From an uncultured Lachnospiraceae bacterium (GTDB lineage Bacteria; Bacillota; Clostridia; Lachnospirales; Lachnospiraceae): a stretch of 5,491 nucleotides of DNA. The translations under genes were made by a program, and so were the position numbers. Positions 1-5,491 of the stretch are shown here, piece after piece. The DNA lies in contig CADCPJ010000152.1 of assembly GCA_902803245.1 (NCBI GenBank), positions 1 to 5,491 on the forward strand, read 5' to 3'. The stretch's first letter is position 1, and each line of letters starts with the position of its first letter. The notes under the pieces were generated by a model, which made no database searches, had not been told where the DNA came from, and saw nothing but the letters and a program-made list of their open reading frames with translations.

Positions 1-43
1 GGATGGACATGAAAGCCGGAAAATGAGAAAATAAAAATAGTGA

Positions 44-56
44 CCCCATGATGGGG
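44..56. other. Short GC-rich inverted repeat upstream of the secreted-protein gene
   Basis: CCCCAT and ATGGGG (44-49 and 51-56) form a small perfect palindrome, effectively a 4-bp G/C stem with a 5-nt loop. On the plus strand no T-tract follows, so it is a poor terminator. On the minus strand a T-rich stretch follows after several bases, but no minus-strand gene is seen to end here. The rest of positions 1-130 shows no convincing gene or promoter. The role is unknown and chance is possible. Confidence 0.25.
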
Positions 57-132
57 CCGGACAGGTGAGAGATGTAAAAGACATAAGATACATTTCTGAA
101 AGAGAACCACTTACCATTTCAGTATGACGAAT

Positions 133-137
133 GGAGG
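133..137 (+). promoter_or_regulatory. Ribosome binding site deciding the start at 143
   Basis: GGAGG ends 5 nt before the ATG at 143 and overlaps the alternative in-frame ATG at 131. It therefore cannot serve the ATG at 131 and supports a product four residues shorter than the longest ORF. Confidence 0.8.
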
Positions 138-142
138 CTGTT

Positions 143-1315
143 ATGAAAAAACTACTGGTGTTTCTAACTGTGCTCATTGCACTTGTCGTCCCTGTTTCCG
201 CATCGACGAAAACAGCGGCGAAGAAAGCCTATGAGAAGTTCATGGGCGAGCACGATGTCATCTATTACGCACAGATCTATTTTGACGATGATTCTGTCCC
301 GGAACTCCTGATCGACGAGATGGGAATTCCTTCTCTGTACACATATAAGAACGGCAAAGTGACTGCCTATGGAAACTCTACGGTTGACCGCCACTTTGAG
401 GTGATCGGCTACTACAAAAAGGCCGGATGCCTGGTGCAGCGGTATATTGAAAATGGCGAAGAACAGCGGTCCATCATGACGACCTTCTGGACAAAGAACG
501 GAACGGCCATCTACAACAAGCTGCAGATGCGCGAGATCTCAAGGGGCTCCGGGGAGCAGATGGTTTATACCTATAACAAGACCAAATCCACCGACCCTTA
601 TATGGGGAAGAAGATTCTGAAGGAAAAGTCGTTCAACAAAAAACTTAAGACCATCACGCAGGGAAAGAACCGCACAAAGATCAAATGGAAGCAGCATAAA
701 GCTCCGAAGCTGACCATCAACATGACGTCTGCGAATATTGAAGTCGGAGAGACTGTCCAGCTCAAGGTGAGCGGGGTTAGCGGAACGGTGAAGTGGAGCA
801 CGGACGACAAGTCCGTCGCGACGGTATCATCGAATGGACTGGTGAAGGGAAAGAACCCGGGAACCGTACTCATCACTGCCGTGGCAGGCGGTGCGTCCGC
901 AAACTGCGTGGTGACGGTCGCTGAAGAAGAGATCAAGGAATACTATCACGAAGATGAGCGGAGCACGATCTATATCGGAACGATCGACAACAGCTACGGC
1001 GGGCCGGTCAACTCCGTCACGGCCTCGTCGAACCTGTTGACCGTATATGGCGGAGTGGCCTATCCGGACGCAGAAGATGAGGACCGCTTCCTGAGGAAGT
1101 TTTATGGCATCAACAGGTTCTATCTGACTCCCGACACCAAGTACAGCTATGAGGACAACTATTCCTCGGGATATGTGTCAAAGAACGTCTTTATGGCTTA
1201 CTACCTGGAGGACTTCCTCGACGGGAAAAACGACCTCCATTTCCTGTTCATCCGGGTAGAGAACGGGGTGGTACAGGAAGTGACCGTCAGCATATTTGAG
1301 CCTCAGATTGCGTGA
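143..1315 (+). CDS. Secreted Big_2 (Ig-like) domain protein, function unknown
   Basis: The product is about 390 aa. The start at 143 is preferred over the in-frame ATG at 131 because GGAGG at 133-137 lies 5 nt before it, and translation then opens with a classical signal peptide (MKKLLVFLTVLIALVVPVSA, likely cut after residue 20). Residues about 25-75 resemble a domain frequent in secreted Firmicutes proteins, with a degenerate Asp-rich loop (FDDDSVPELLI, normally DxDGDGxPEL) followed by LYTYKNGKV. A Lys-rich linker leads to a Big_2 domain at about 190-260, recognised by VGETVQLKVSG, VKWSTDDKSVATVSSNGLVKG and a final CVVTVA strand. The C-terminal 130 residues, rich in Tyr and acidic residues, are not recognised. 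There is no LPXTG motif, C-terminal membrane segment or visible catalytic motif, so it is probably a released or loosely wall-associated protein. No terminator is visible before the next gene 78 nt downstream, so co-transcription is possible. Secretion and the Big_2 fold are secure; the role is not. Confidence 0.88.
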   Translation: MKKLLVFLTVLIALVVPVSASTKTAAKKAYEKFMGEHDVIYYAQIYFDDDSVPELLIDEMGIPSLYTYKNGKVTAYGNSTVDRHFEVIGYYKKAGCLVQRYIENGEEQRSIMTTFWTKNGTAIYNKLQMREISRGSGEQMVYTYNKTKSTDPYMGKKILKEKSFNKKLKTITQGKNRTKIKWKQHKAPKLTINMTSANIEVGETVQLKVSGVSGTVKWSTDDKSVATVSSNGLVKGKNPGTVLITAVAGGASANCVVTVAEEEIKEYYHEDERSTIYIGTIDNSYGGPVNSVTASSNLLTVYGGVAYPDAEDEDRFLRKFYGINRFYLTPDTKYSYEDNYSSGYVSKNVFMAYYLEDFLDGKNDLHFLFIRVENGVVQEVTVSIFEPQIA

Positions 1316-1375
1316 GAAATGCATGATTTGCCCTTCTTGAACCAAGCCTTGCCTTAAACGCGATCAACAGGATAC

Positions 1376-1382
1376 GGAAGGG
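1376..1382 (+). promoter_or_regulatory. Probable ribosome binding site of the decarboxylase gene
   Basis: GGAAGGG ends 11 nt before the ATG at 1394, slightly far but usable. A second in-frame ATG at 1400 would be even further away, so 1394 is kept. The 78-nt gap from the preceding stop shows no hairpin terminator. Confidence 0.5.
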
Positions 1383-1393
1383 TACTCTATAAT

Positions 1394-2641
1394 ATGAAAA
1401 TGAGAAGAGAACATACTGAGATCACAAAGAAACTGATGAACCTGCTTGAAGGAGACCCCGCCCTTAAGTCACTGGTGGAGAAGTCGATTGATCTGGCGGC
1501 CAGGGAGAATCCGGATGAAAAAAAGAATCCGGTCCGAAGCCTTGAGATGCTGTACGATTATATCGACTTCACGCAGACGGTCATGCCGTGGGCGTACCTT
1601 CCGGAGGAGTGCTTCAAAAACTTCGTCACGAAGACGGACCAGAGCTGCCTCTATATCTACTATCTGCTGGACCGCCCGCTTGAGGAGCTGGAGGGAAAGC
1701 TTCCCTTCCGCCCGTCCGTGCAGTTCCTCGAACCGGTCTACCGGTGGCTGAAGGACTACAACAATGCGCTGCAGCGCTATATGGATTCCGGGGAGTCGTG
1801 GAAGGAAGAGTACTATCAGAACCTCTATAAGGATCCTACCTGGCATCTGGACCAGGGATGGTATGAGGACAGCTCCAACTGGCATTCTTTCAATGACTTT
1901 TTTTCCAGGAAGCTGCGTGACACGGAGACAATCCGGCCGCTGGCGGGGAGGGGCGATGACACGGTCGTCGTCTCTCCCGGAGACTCTCTCCCCCAGGGAA
2001 CCTGGGAGATCGATAAGAACGGTTACTTCTCATCGGGGGATGTGTATGACGAGCACGGCGTGCTGATCAAGACAAGTGCATTTTTCTCGGTGGAGGATCT
2101 TCTCGGAGAAGAGGGCAGGAAGTATGCCGGGGAGTTTCACGGAGGAACTCTGACCCATACGTTCTACAACATTGACGACTACCACAGATGCCATGCGCCG
2201 GTATCCGGGAAGGTGCTGGCCGCCTATGTGATCGGTAATCCGGATGCGGTCGGCGGCATCACAACCTGGGACGCGGAGCGCGGACAGTATGTGCTGGAGT
2301 CGTGTTTTGCGGGATGGCAGTCCTACGAGACGCGGGGCTGCGTCATCATCGAGACGGAACGCCACGGCCTCTGCGCTGTGCTTCCCGTCGCACAGGGACA
2401 GGTCTCCAGCGTGCATTTTACGGAAAACGTACAGGTGGGGGCTCGGATCGAGAAGGGAGATGAGCTGGGATACTTCCTCTTCGGCGGATCGGACTGCGTG
2501 ATGCTGTTCTCCTCGAAGACGGGATTTTCACTCAGCGCCAGGAGAGCCTCGAGTGATGACACCTATGCCAACGGATACGCGAAGATACTTTGCAGGGCGG
2601 AGTACGGGAGATTCGTACCGCCGCGGAAGGAAAGCTGCTGA
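1394..2641 (+). CDS. Phosphatidylserine decarboxylase-superfamily pyruvoyl enzyme with long N-terminal extension
   Basis: The product is 415 aa. Members of this superfamily self-cleave at a Ser that becomes the pyruvoyl cofactor, then decarboxylate phosphatidylserine to phosphatidylethanolamine or, in PsiD-type relatives, a free amino acid. Residues 166-175 (FNDFFSRKLR) match the family FFxRxLRP block. The Asp of the triad is probably D197 in SPGDS, where the usual form is SPADG. H264 and H267 lie in DYHRCHAPVSG. The cleavage site is GGSD with S366, predicting a beta chain of 365 residues and an alpha chain of 50. Residues 1-165 form an extra mostly helical domain with no membrane segment, like the PSDC domain that precedes the catalytic domain in some bacterial and fungal members. 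No phosphatidylserine synthase gene is adjacent. The pyruvoyl decarboxylase call is firm. The substrate is open: phosphatidylserine is the default, an amino acid is the alternative. Confidence 0.88.
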   Translation: MKMRREHTEITKKLMNLLEGDPALKSLVEKSIDLAARENPDEKKNPVRSLEMLYDYIDFTQTVMPWAYLPEECFKNFVTKTDQSCLYIYYLLDRPLEELEGKLPFRPSVQFLEPVYRWLKDYNNALQRYMDSGESWKEEYYQNLYKDPTWHLDQGWYEDSSNWHSFNDFFSRKLRDTETIRPLAGRGDDTVVVSPGDSLPQGTWEIDKNGYFSSGDVYDEHGVLIKTSAFFSVEDLLGEEGRKYAGEFHGGTLTHTFYNIDDYHRCHAPVSGKVLAAYVIGNPDAVGGITTWDAERGQYVLESCFAGWQSYETRGCVIIETERHGLCAVLPVAQGQVSSVHFTENVQVGARIEKGDELGYFLFGGSDCVMLFSSKTGFSLSARRASSDDTYANGYAKILCRAEYGRFVPPRKESC

Positions 2642-2690
2642 AGGAATTGTCTCCGCAAGGGATTCCTTCGGTGCGCAAAAGCGGAACAGG

Positions 2691-2720
2691 AAGGGAGAGG
2701 CGAAAGCCTCTCCCTTTTTT
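2691..2720 (+). terminator. Rho-independent terminator after the decarboxylase gene
   Basis: A perfect 11-bp stem (AAGGGAGAGGC, 2691-2701, with GCCTCTCCCTT, 2706-2716) encloses a GAAA tetraloop and runs into a T-tract at 2715-2720. It begins 49 nt after the decarboxylase stop. On the minus strand the same stem is followed by CCTGTTCC rather than a U-tract, so it should mainly stop plus-strand transcription, although the hairpin may also stabilise the 3' end of the converging minus-strand mRNA. Confidence 0.93.
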
Positions 2721-2721
2721 C

Positions 2722-2844
2722 GCTGCACTTTACGCGTCAGCTTCCTGCATTTCTTTCAGACTGCTGCACTTTACGCGCCAGTTTCCTGTACTTCCTTCAG
2801 ACTGCTGCACTTTACGCGTCAGCTTCCTGTACTTCCTTCAGACG
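2722..2844. repeat. Three-copy 41-bp tandem repeat containing the 3' end of the SGNH gene
   Basis: Units start at 2722, 2763 and 2804, each beginning GCTGCACTTTACGCG. Copies 1 and 2 differ at 5 positions, 2 and 3 at 3, and 1 and 3 at 4. All differences are C/T transitions except the final base of the third unit. The third unit overlaps the end of the minus-strand SGNH gene. Read on the minus strand it ends LKEVQEADA-stop, while copy 2 reads LKEVQETGA-stop and copy 1 LKEMQEADA-stop, with stops at 2771-2773 and 2730-2732. The period is not a multiple of three, so the extra copies are out of frame with the gene and probably lie in its 3' untranslated region. Confidence 0.93.
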
Positions 2845-3912
2845 CTTTTTGTAGCCATTCCACGTCTCGGCCCGGTGCTGGTGATACAGATCCAGATCCG
2901 CGTCCCACTCCGGGCGGTCATTAAGAGCCCTGTGATCCGGGAAATCGTAGTGCTCCTGCAGATAGGAGAGGAAGCAGGCGGTGGTCTTTTCGGCACCGCT
3001 GACATTCGTGTGCCTCGAATTGTAGAAATCCGTCTCGAAATCAAGTCCTATCTCGTCGTAATATCGGTTTCCGTTCCAGGACGGAATGCCGTATTCCGCG
3101 GCGATTCTCTCCATCTCATTGTACTCTTCCATATCCCCCTGATTGATGGAGTAGGGAGTGAACATCAAAAGAACGTCCGCATCAAGCCCGCTGCAGAACT
3201 CCATCAGCTTGCGGAACTCGGCATCCGTGCGCGGGCTTAAGGGAGTCGACTTGATGGAGGATGTGATCTCGGCCGGGGGAGCCTTGCACGGCTTGACCTT
3301 GGTTCTCATTCCAAAGCCCTTCATGAAAGTGGGCCTATTGTCATAGCGGTTGTCGAAGAGCTGCCGGTTGAGATCCGTTAGCAGCGCGTCCGGGTTGTTG
3401 TGATAGAGGCACATCTCAAAATAATAGGGAACTGACTCTGAGAAGGAGAGCCCGTATGTCCGGCAGAACCTCGTCACGTACTGCAGTCTTCTCACACTCC
3501 AGTCGATGGAGTCAAGGATATACCGGGCGTTCTGGCCGTAATTCTCGACGCATCTCGACAGCCAGCGCCTCCCGTCGATGACGATGAGCTGCGGGTTCTG
3601 GGAGTGCAGGACTTCCTTGATGCAGTCCTCCGTGAAATAGCCGCTCAGCGCCGCGCACGCATAAACGAAGGAGGTCATACCGCTCTCCTCATAAGCATAC
3701 ATCGGGTCAAAGTAGCGGTAGACCCCGCTTCCGCCGATGATGGCCATGTCCAGCGTGTGCGGCTTCTCGTTGTAGAGGCTCACGAGATTGAGCCTCTGGT
3801 TCGGCTTTGTCGTGCGGTAGATATTGGTCAGCATCACAAAGCATATGAGGGCGATGATGAGGAATACTGCTGCCGAGACGGCGTGCTTGATCTTACTGCT
3901 TAGATGCCCCAT
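2812..3912 (-). CDS. Membrane-anchored SGNH/GDSL-type protein, DltD-like, probable envelope O-acyl transfer factor
   Basis: The product is 366 aa. A short basic N-terminus and one hydrophobic segment at about 11-29 predict a membrane anchor with the rest outside the cell. The strand ending LDMAIIGGSGVYRYFDP (residues 54-70) matches the nucleophile block of SGNH proteins, with S62 as the likely nucleophile. Residues 295-313 (DFYNSRHTNVSGAEKTTAC) match the final block DxxHxNxxGAxxxT, with H301 the likely catalytic His. The residue three before it is N298, where the canonical family has Asp; D295 lies six before. A charged C-terminal tail follows. Proteins of this layout work beside MBOAT acyltransferases, as DltD does in lipoteichoic acid alanylation. 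The start overlaps the ligase gene by 20 nt with a strong internal ribosome binding site, so the two are probably translated together. The SGNH fold is likely; the acceptor glycan and donor are unknown. Confidence 0.8.
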   Translation of the reverse strand: MGHLSSKIKHAVSAAVFLIIALICFVMLTNIYRTTKPNQRLNLVSLYNEKPHTLDMAIIGGSGVYRYFDPMYAYEESGMTSFVYACAALSGYFTEDCIKEVLHSQNPQLIVIDGRRWLSRCVENYGQNARYILDSIDWSVRRLQYVTRFCRTYGLSFSESVPYYFEMCLYHNNPDALLTDLNRQLFDNRYDNRPTFMKGFGMRTKVKPCKAPPAEITSSIKSTPLSPRTDAEFRKLMEFCSGLDADVLLMFTPYSINQGDMEEYNEMERIAAEYGIPSWNGNRYYDEIGLDFETDFYNSRHTNVSGAEKTTACFLSYLQEHYDFPDHRALNDRPEWDADLDLYHQHRAETWNGYKKRLKEVQEADA

Positions 3913-5377
3913 AGAGCTGCTCCTTTAACACTCCCCTTCTCAGCTTGCCGTTTGCAGTGCGGGGAATGGACTTGCACTGAAGAAGTTCATGAGGCAAGCG
4001 GTCCTTCTCGATTTTTTCCGACAGATAGAGGGAAAATGACGCCTCGTCAAAGTCCTCCTGATTTGTCATATAGCACAGAACAGGAAGCTGGCCTGCCCGC
4101 GCGTCGTCTTTTCCGACCAGTGCGGCGTCCGTGATTCCGGGAAATGCTGCCGCAATGGACTCGATCTCCTCCGGGGCGATCTTGATCCCCCTGTAGTTTA
4201 CCACATCGTCCCGCCTTCCGAGACAGAAGACGCGGCCTTTTTCATCGATGTAGCCTTCATCCGCCGTAAACAGGGCGCCGCCTCTTAAGACGCTCTTCGT
4301 GAGCTCTTCCTGGCGGAAATAACCCTTCATCGTCATGGCTCCTTCGCAGGCGAGAAGGCCGGTGTGCTCCTTTGAGGACCGGAACTCCCGGCCAGCGTCA
4401 TCCACGACAAAGAAGCGCGCATGCTTTGAGGGATAGCCGATACAGCAGGGCTTGTCTTCGTCGCTGTTGAAGTTGAGCACGCAGCTGCGCCCGGATTCCG
4501 TGGAGCCATAGAAATTGTACAGGCGCACATCGGGGAAGGCCTTTTTAAGCTGCCCCTTCAGCCCTTCGCTCAAGGGAGCAGTGCCGATCTCGATGTAGTC
4601 CAGCTGGTCGTTGAAATCCGAGAAACGCCCTCTGGAGAGCCTGAGGAGAACATTGACCGCCGTGGGAGACAGATCCATCGCCGTGGCCCCGTAATCCCTG
4701 ATGAGATCATAGATCTCTTTGACCTTGGAGACGCCGTCCGTAAGGATGACCGTTCCCCCCGCATAAATATTGGCAAAGCAGGTTCGAAGGCCGTGGGAGT
4801 GGCTTAGGGGAAGCGGAACGAGCTCCACATTCTTTTCCCGCATCCCGCATCCGAAGCAGATGTTCTCCGCCAGCGCATAATTGTTTGCGTGAGTGATCTC
4901 GATTCCCTTCGACTTGCCGGTCGTTCCCGTTGTATAGAGAATCTCGGCTGTCATCTCTTCTCCCGGAAGCTCCGGCATCGGGGCATCCCCCGCAAGATCT
5001 GTCAGTTCTTCGATCGCGAGCATCCGGGGCGACCTGAGGCTCAAGGCATCCTCGCCGGTGAAGAGGACAGCCGCTCCGGTGTCCTCAAGAATTCCCTTCA
5101 GCCGCTCTTCCTTCATATGCGCTTCGATGGGAACGCAGACGGCACCGGAAGCTTCTGCGGCAATGAGGGCGAGGAGGAACCGGCTGTCCTGCGTACAGGA
5201 GACGGCGACGCGGTCTCCCTGGCGGATGCCGAGTTCCTTAAGCTTTTCCACTCCCCGCCGGACTCTCCTGCCGGCCTCACCGTAGGTGTAAGACCCGGAA
5301 GGATCGACCAGGAAGAGCTGATCCGGTGTCTTTTCGCTGTATTCAAAAAAACGTTTCAGAATTGTTTCTGACATCAT
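3893..5377 (-). CDS. AMP-forming acyl-acid ligase (class I adenylate-forming enzyme)
   Basis: The product is 494 aa, the usual length for a stand-alone ANL-family enzyme. It activates a carboxylic acid with ATP to an acyl-adenylate and then passes it to a thiol, either CoA or a carrier-protein phosphopantetheine. Motifs in order: A3 phosphate loop YTTGTTGKSKG (148-158); A4 region PLPLSHSHG (188-196); A5 YGSTE (290-294); A7 TADEG (371-375), where TGD is usual but D373 is kept; A8 hinge GRRDDVVNYRG (387-397) then IKIAPEEIE; A10 PRTANGK with the catalytic lysine K478. The A4 region lacks the FDxSV Asp that binds the alpha-amino group in DltA and NRPS domains, and the hinge is like acyl or aryl ligases, so an amino acid substrate is unlikely. 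It is cytosolic. It sits between a possible carrier-protein gene and the overlapping SGNH gene, suggesting it feeds an envelope acylation pathway. Enzyme class is firm; substrate is unknown. Confidence 0.92.
   Translation of the reverse strand: MMSETILKRFFEYSEKTPDQLFLVDPSGSYTYGEAGRRVRRGVEKLKELGIRQGDRVAVSCTQDSRFLLALIAAEASGAVCVPIEAHMKEERLKGILEDTGAAVLFTGEDALSLRSPRMLAIEELTDLAGDAPMPELPGEEMTAEILYTTGTTGKSKGIEITHANNYALAENICFGCGMREKNVELVPLPLSHSHGLRTCFANIYAGGTVILTDGVSKVKEIYDLIRDYGATAMDLSPTAVNVLLRLSRGRFSDFNDQLDYIEIGTAPLSEGLKGQLKKAFPDVRLYNFYGSTESGRSCVLNFNSDEDKPCCIGYPSKHARFFVVDDAGREFRSSKEHTGLLACEGAMTMKGYFRQEELTKSVLRGGALFTADEGYIDEKGRVFCLGRRDDVVNYRGIKIAPEEIESIAAAFPGITDAALVGKDDARAGQLPVLCYMTNQEDFDEASFSLYLSEKIEKDRLPHELLQCKSIPRTANGKLRRGVLKEQLYGASKQ
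3920..3925 (-). promoter_or_regulatory. Ribosome binding site of the SGNH gene, inside the ligase gene
   Basis: On the minus strand AAGGAG ends 7 nt before the ATG at 3912-3910 and lies within the last codons of the ligase gene. It fixes the SGNH start and indicates translational coupling with the ligase. Confidence 0.82.
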
Positions 5378-5384
5378 ATATCTG

Positions 5385-5389
5385 CACCT
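5385..5389 (-). promoter_or_regulatory. Ribosome binding site of the ligase gene
   Basis: On the minus strand AGGTG lies 7 nt before the first of two adjacent ATG codons (5377-5375 and 5374-5372). The first has the better spacing and is chosen; the second would shorten the product by one residue. Confidence 0.6.
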
Positions 5390-5412
5390 GTTCCAAGTTT
5401 TGAGCAGCCAAG

Positions 5413-5436
5413 ACAGCGGGGCTTTTACCCCGCCGC
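5413..5436 (-). other. Intergenic hairpin between the upstream gene and the ligase gene
   Basis: GCGGGG and CCCCGC (5428-5433 and 5416-5421) form a perfect 6-bp G/C stem around a 6-nt loop TAAAAG in minus-strand RNA. G-U, C-G and G-U pairs extend it to 9 bp. No T-tract follows on the minus strand, so it is not a standard intrinsic terminator. In the 87-nt gap of an apparent operon it could be an mRNA processing or stability element that sets the ratio of upstream to downstream products. The structure is seen; the role is inferred. Confidence 0.5.
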
Positions 5437-5464
5437 ACTTAACTGCCGCTTTCGTGTTTTATGA

Positions 5465-5491
5465 TTATTTGAGCCGCTGGATCAGATCGTA
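5465..5491 (-). CDS. C-terminal end of an upstream gene, possibly an acyl carrier protein (partial)
   Basis: From the window edge the minus strand reads YDLIQRLK followed by TAA (5467-5465), 87 nt upstream of the ligase start and in the same direction. The ending resembles the last helix of small carrier proteins such as DltC or ACP, which often finish with a I-x-x-L-I-x-x-L-K type helix, and a carrier would suit the ligase and SGNH neighbours. Eight residues are too few to prove either that this frame is coding or that it is a carrier protein. The gene continues beyond the window. Confidence 0.4.
   Translation of the reverse strand, partial: YDLIQRLK

Noticed and set aside
2..34. Open frame DGHESRKMRK-stop at the left edge, a possible 3' end of an upstream plus-strand gene
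   Set aside because: Ten residues with no recognisable family feature cannot be separated from a random open frame, and no neighbouring context supports it.
84..89. TAAGAT as a possible -10 element for the secreted-protein gene
   Set aside because: The bases at the expected -35 distance (about 61-66, ACAGGT) do not resemble a -35 element, so no promoter is called.
1388..1393. Perfect TATAAT directly before the decarboxylase ATG, a possible -10 element
   Set aside because: It abuts the start codon, which would give a leaderless or internal transcript, and no TTGACA-like -35 lies about 17 bp upstream. A ribosome binding site is present instead, so it is probably chance.
2641..2668. Inverted repeat AAGGAAT/ATTCCTT just after the decarboxylase stop, a possible second terminator
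   Set aside because: The stem is 7 bp and A/T-rich with a 14-nt loop and no T-tract. The strong hairpin at 2691-2720 explains termination.
2722..2844. CRISPR array as explanation of the 41-bp repeat
   Set aside because: The units are directly adjacent with no unique spacers, and the unit contains the 3' end of a coding gene.
2590..3240. Plus-strand open frame of 216 codons through the intergenic repeat and the SGNH gene
   Set aside because: It begins inside the decarboxylase gene, crosses the terminator and the tandem repeat, and then runs antisense to a well-supported SGNH gene. The composition is that of a shadow frame.
4889..5371. Plus-strand open frame of 160 codons opposite the ligase
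   Set aside because: It is entirely antisense to a ligase with all core motifs, and its translation shows no family resemblance.
3893..5377. Annotating the ligase as DltA (D-alanine ligase)
   Set aside because: The A4 FDxSV Asp and the DltA-type hinge are absent; the PLSHSHG and VNYRGIKIAPEEIE segments fit acyl- or aryl-acid ligases better.

Overview
The window looks like part of a chromosome of a mid-GC Bacillota bacterium, probably an anaerobic Clostridia of the Lachnospiraceae type. This rests on strong GGAGG/AAGGAG ribosome binding sites, an MKK-type signal peptide, a secreted protein with a bacterial Ig-like (Big_2) domain, and family resemblance of the other genes. The taxonomic call is an inference. 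No rRNA, tRNA, CRISPR array, transposase or phage gene was seen.

Left half, plus strand: a secreted Big_2-domain protein of unknown function (143-1315) is followed after 78 nt by a cytosolic pyruvoyl decarboxylase of the phosphatidylserine decarboxylase superfamily (1394-2641). The latter has a long N-terminal extension and a GGSD processing site. A textbook Rho-independent terminator (2691-2720) closes this unit.

Right half, minus strand, converging on the left half: the last eight codons of an upstream gene (5465-5491, possibly a carrier protein), an intergenic hairpin, an AMP-forming acyl-acid ligase (3893-5377), and a membrane-anchored SGNH/DltD-like protein (2812-3912) whose start overlaps the ligase stop by 20 nt. 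This set resembles the parts list of a Dlt-type or PatA/PatB-type extracytoplasmic O-acylation pathway: activate an acid, load it on a carrier, move it across the membrane by an MBOAT, transfer it to an envelope glycan with an SGNH protein. The MBOAT is not in the window and would have to lie beyond position 5491. The ligase lacks the amino-acid-binding Asp motif of DltA, so the acid is probably not D-alanine.

Between the two converging units is a three-copy 41-bp tandem repeat (2722-2844). Its gene-proximal copy is the actual 3' end of the SGNH gene, so the C-terminal codons and stop codon are repeated twice more downstream. The most notable observations are this repeat, the Dlt-like cassette with apparently different acid specificity, and the unusual decarboxylase.
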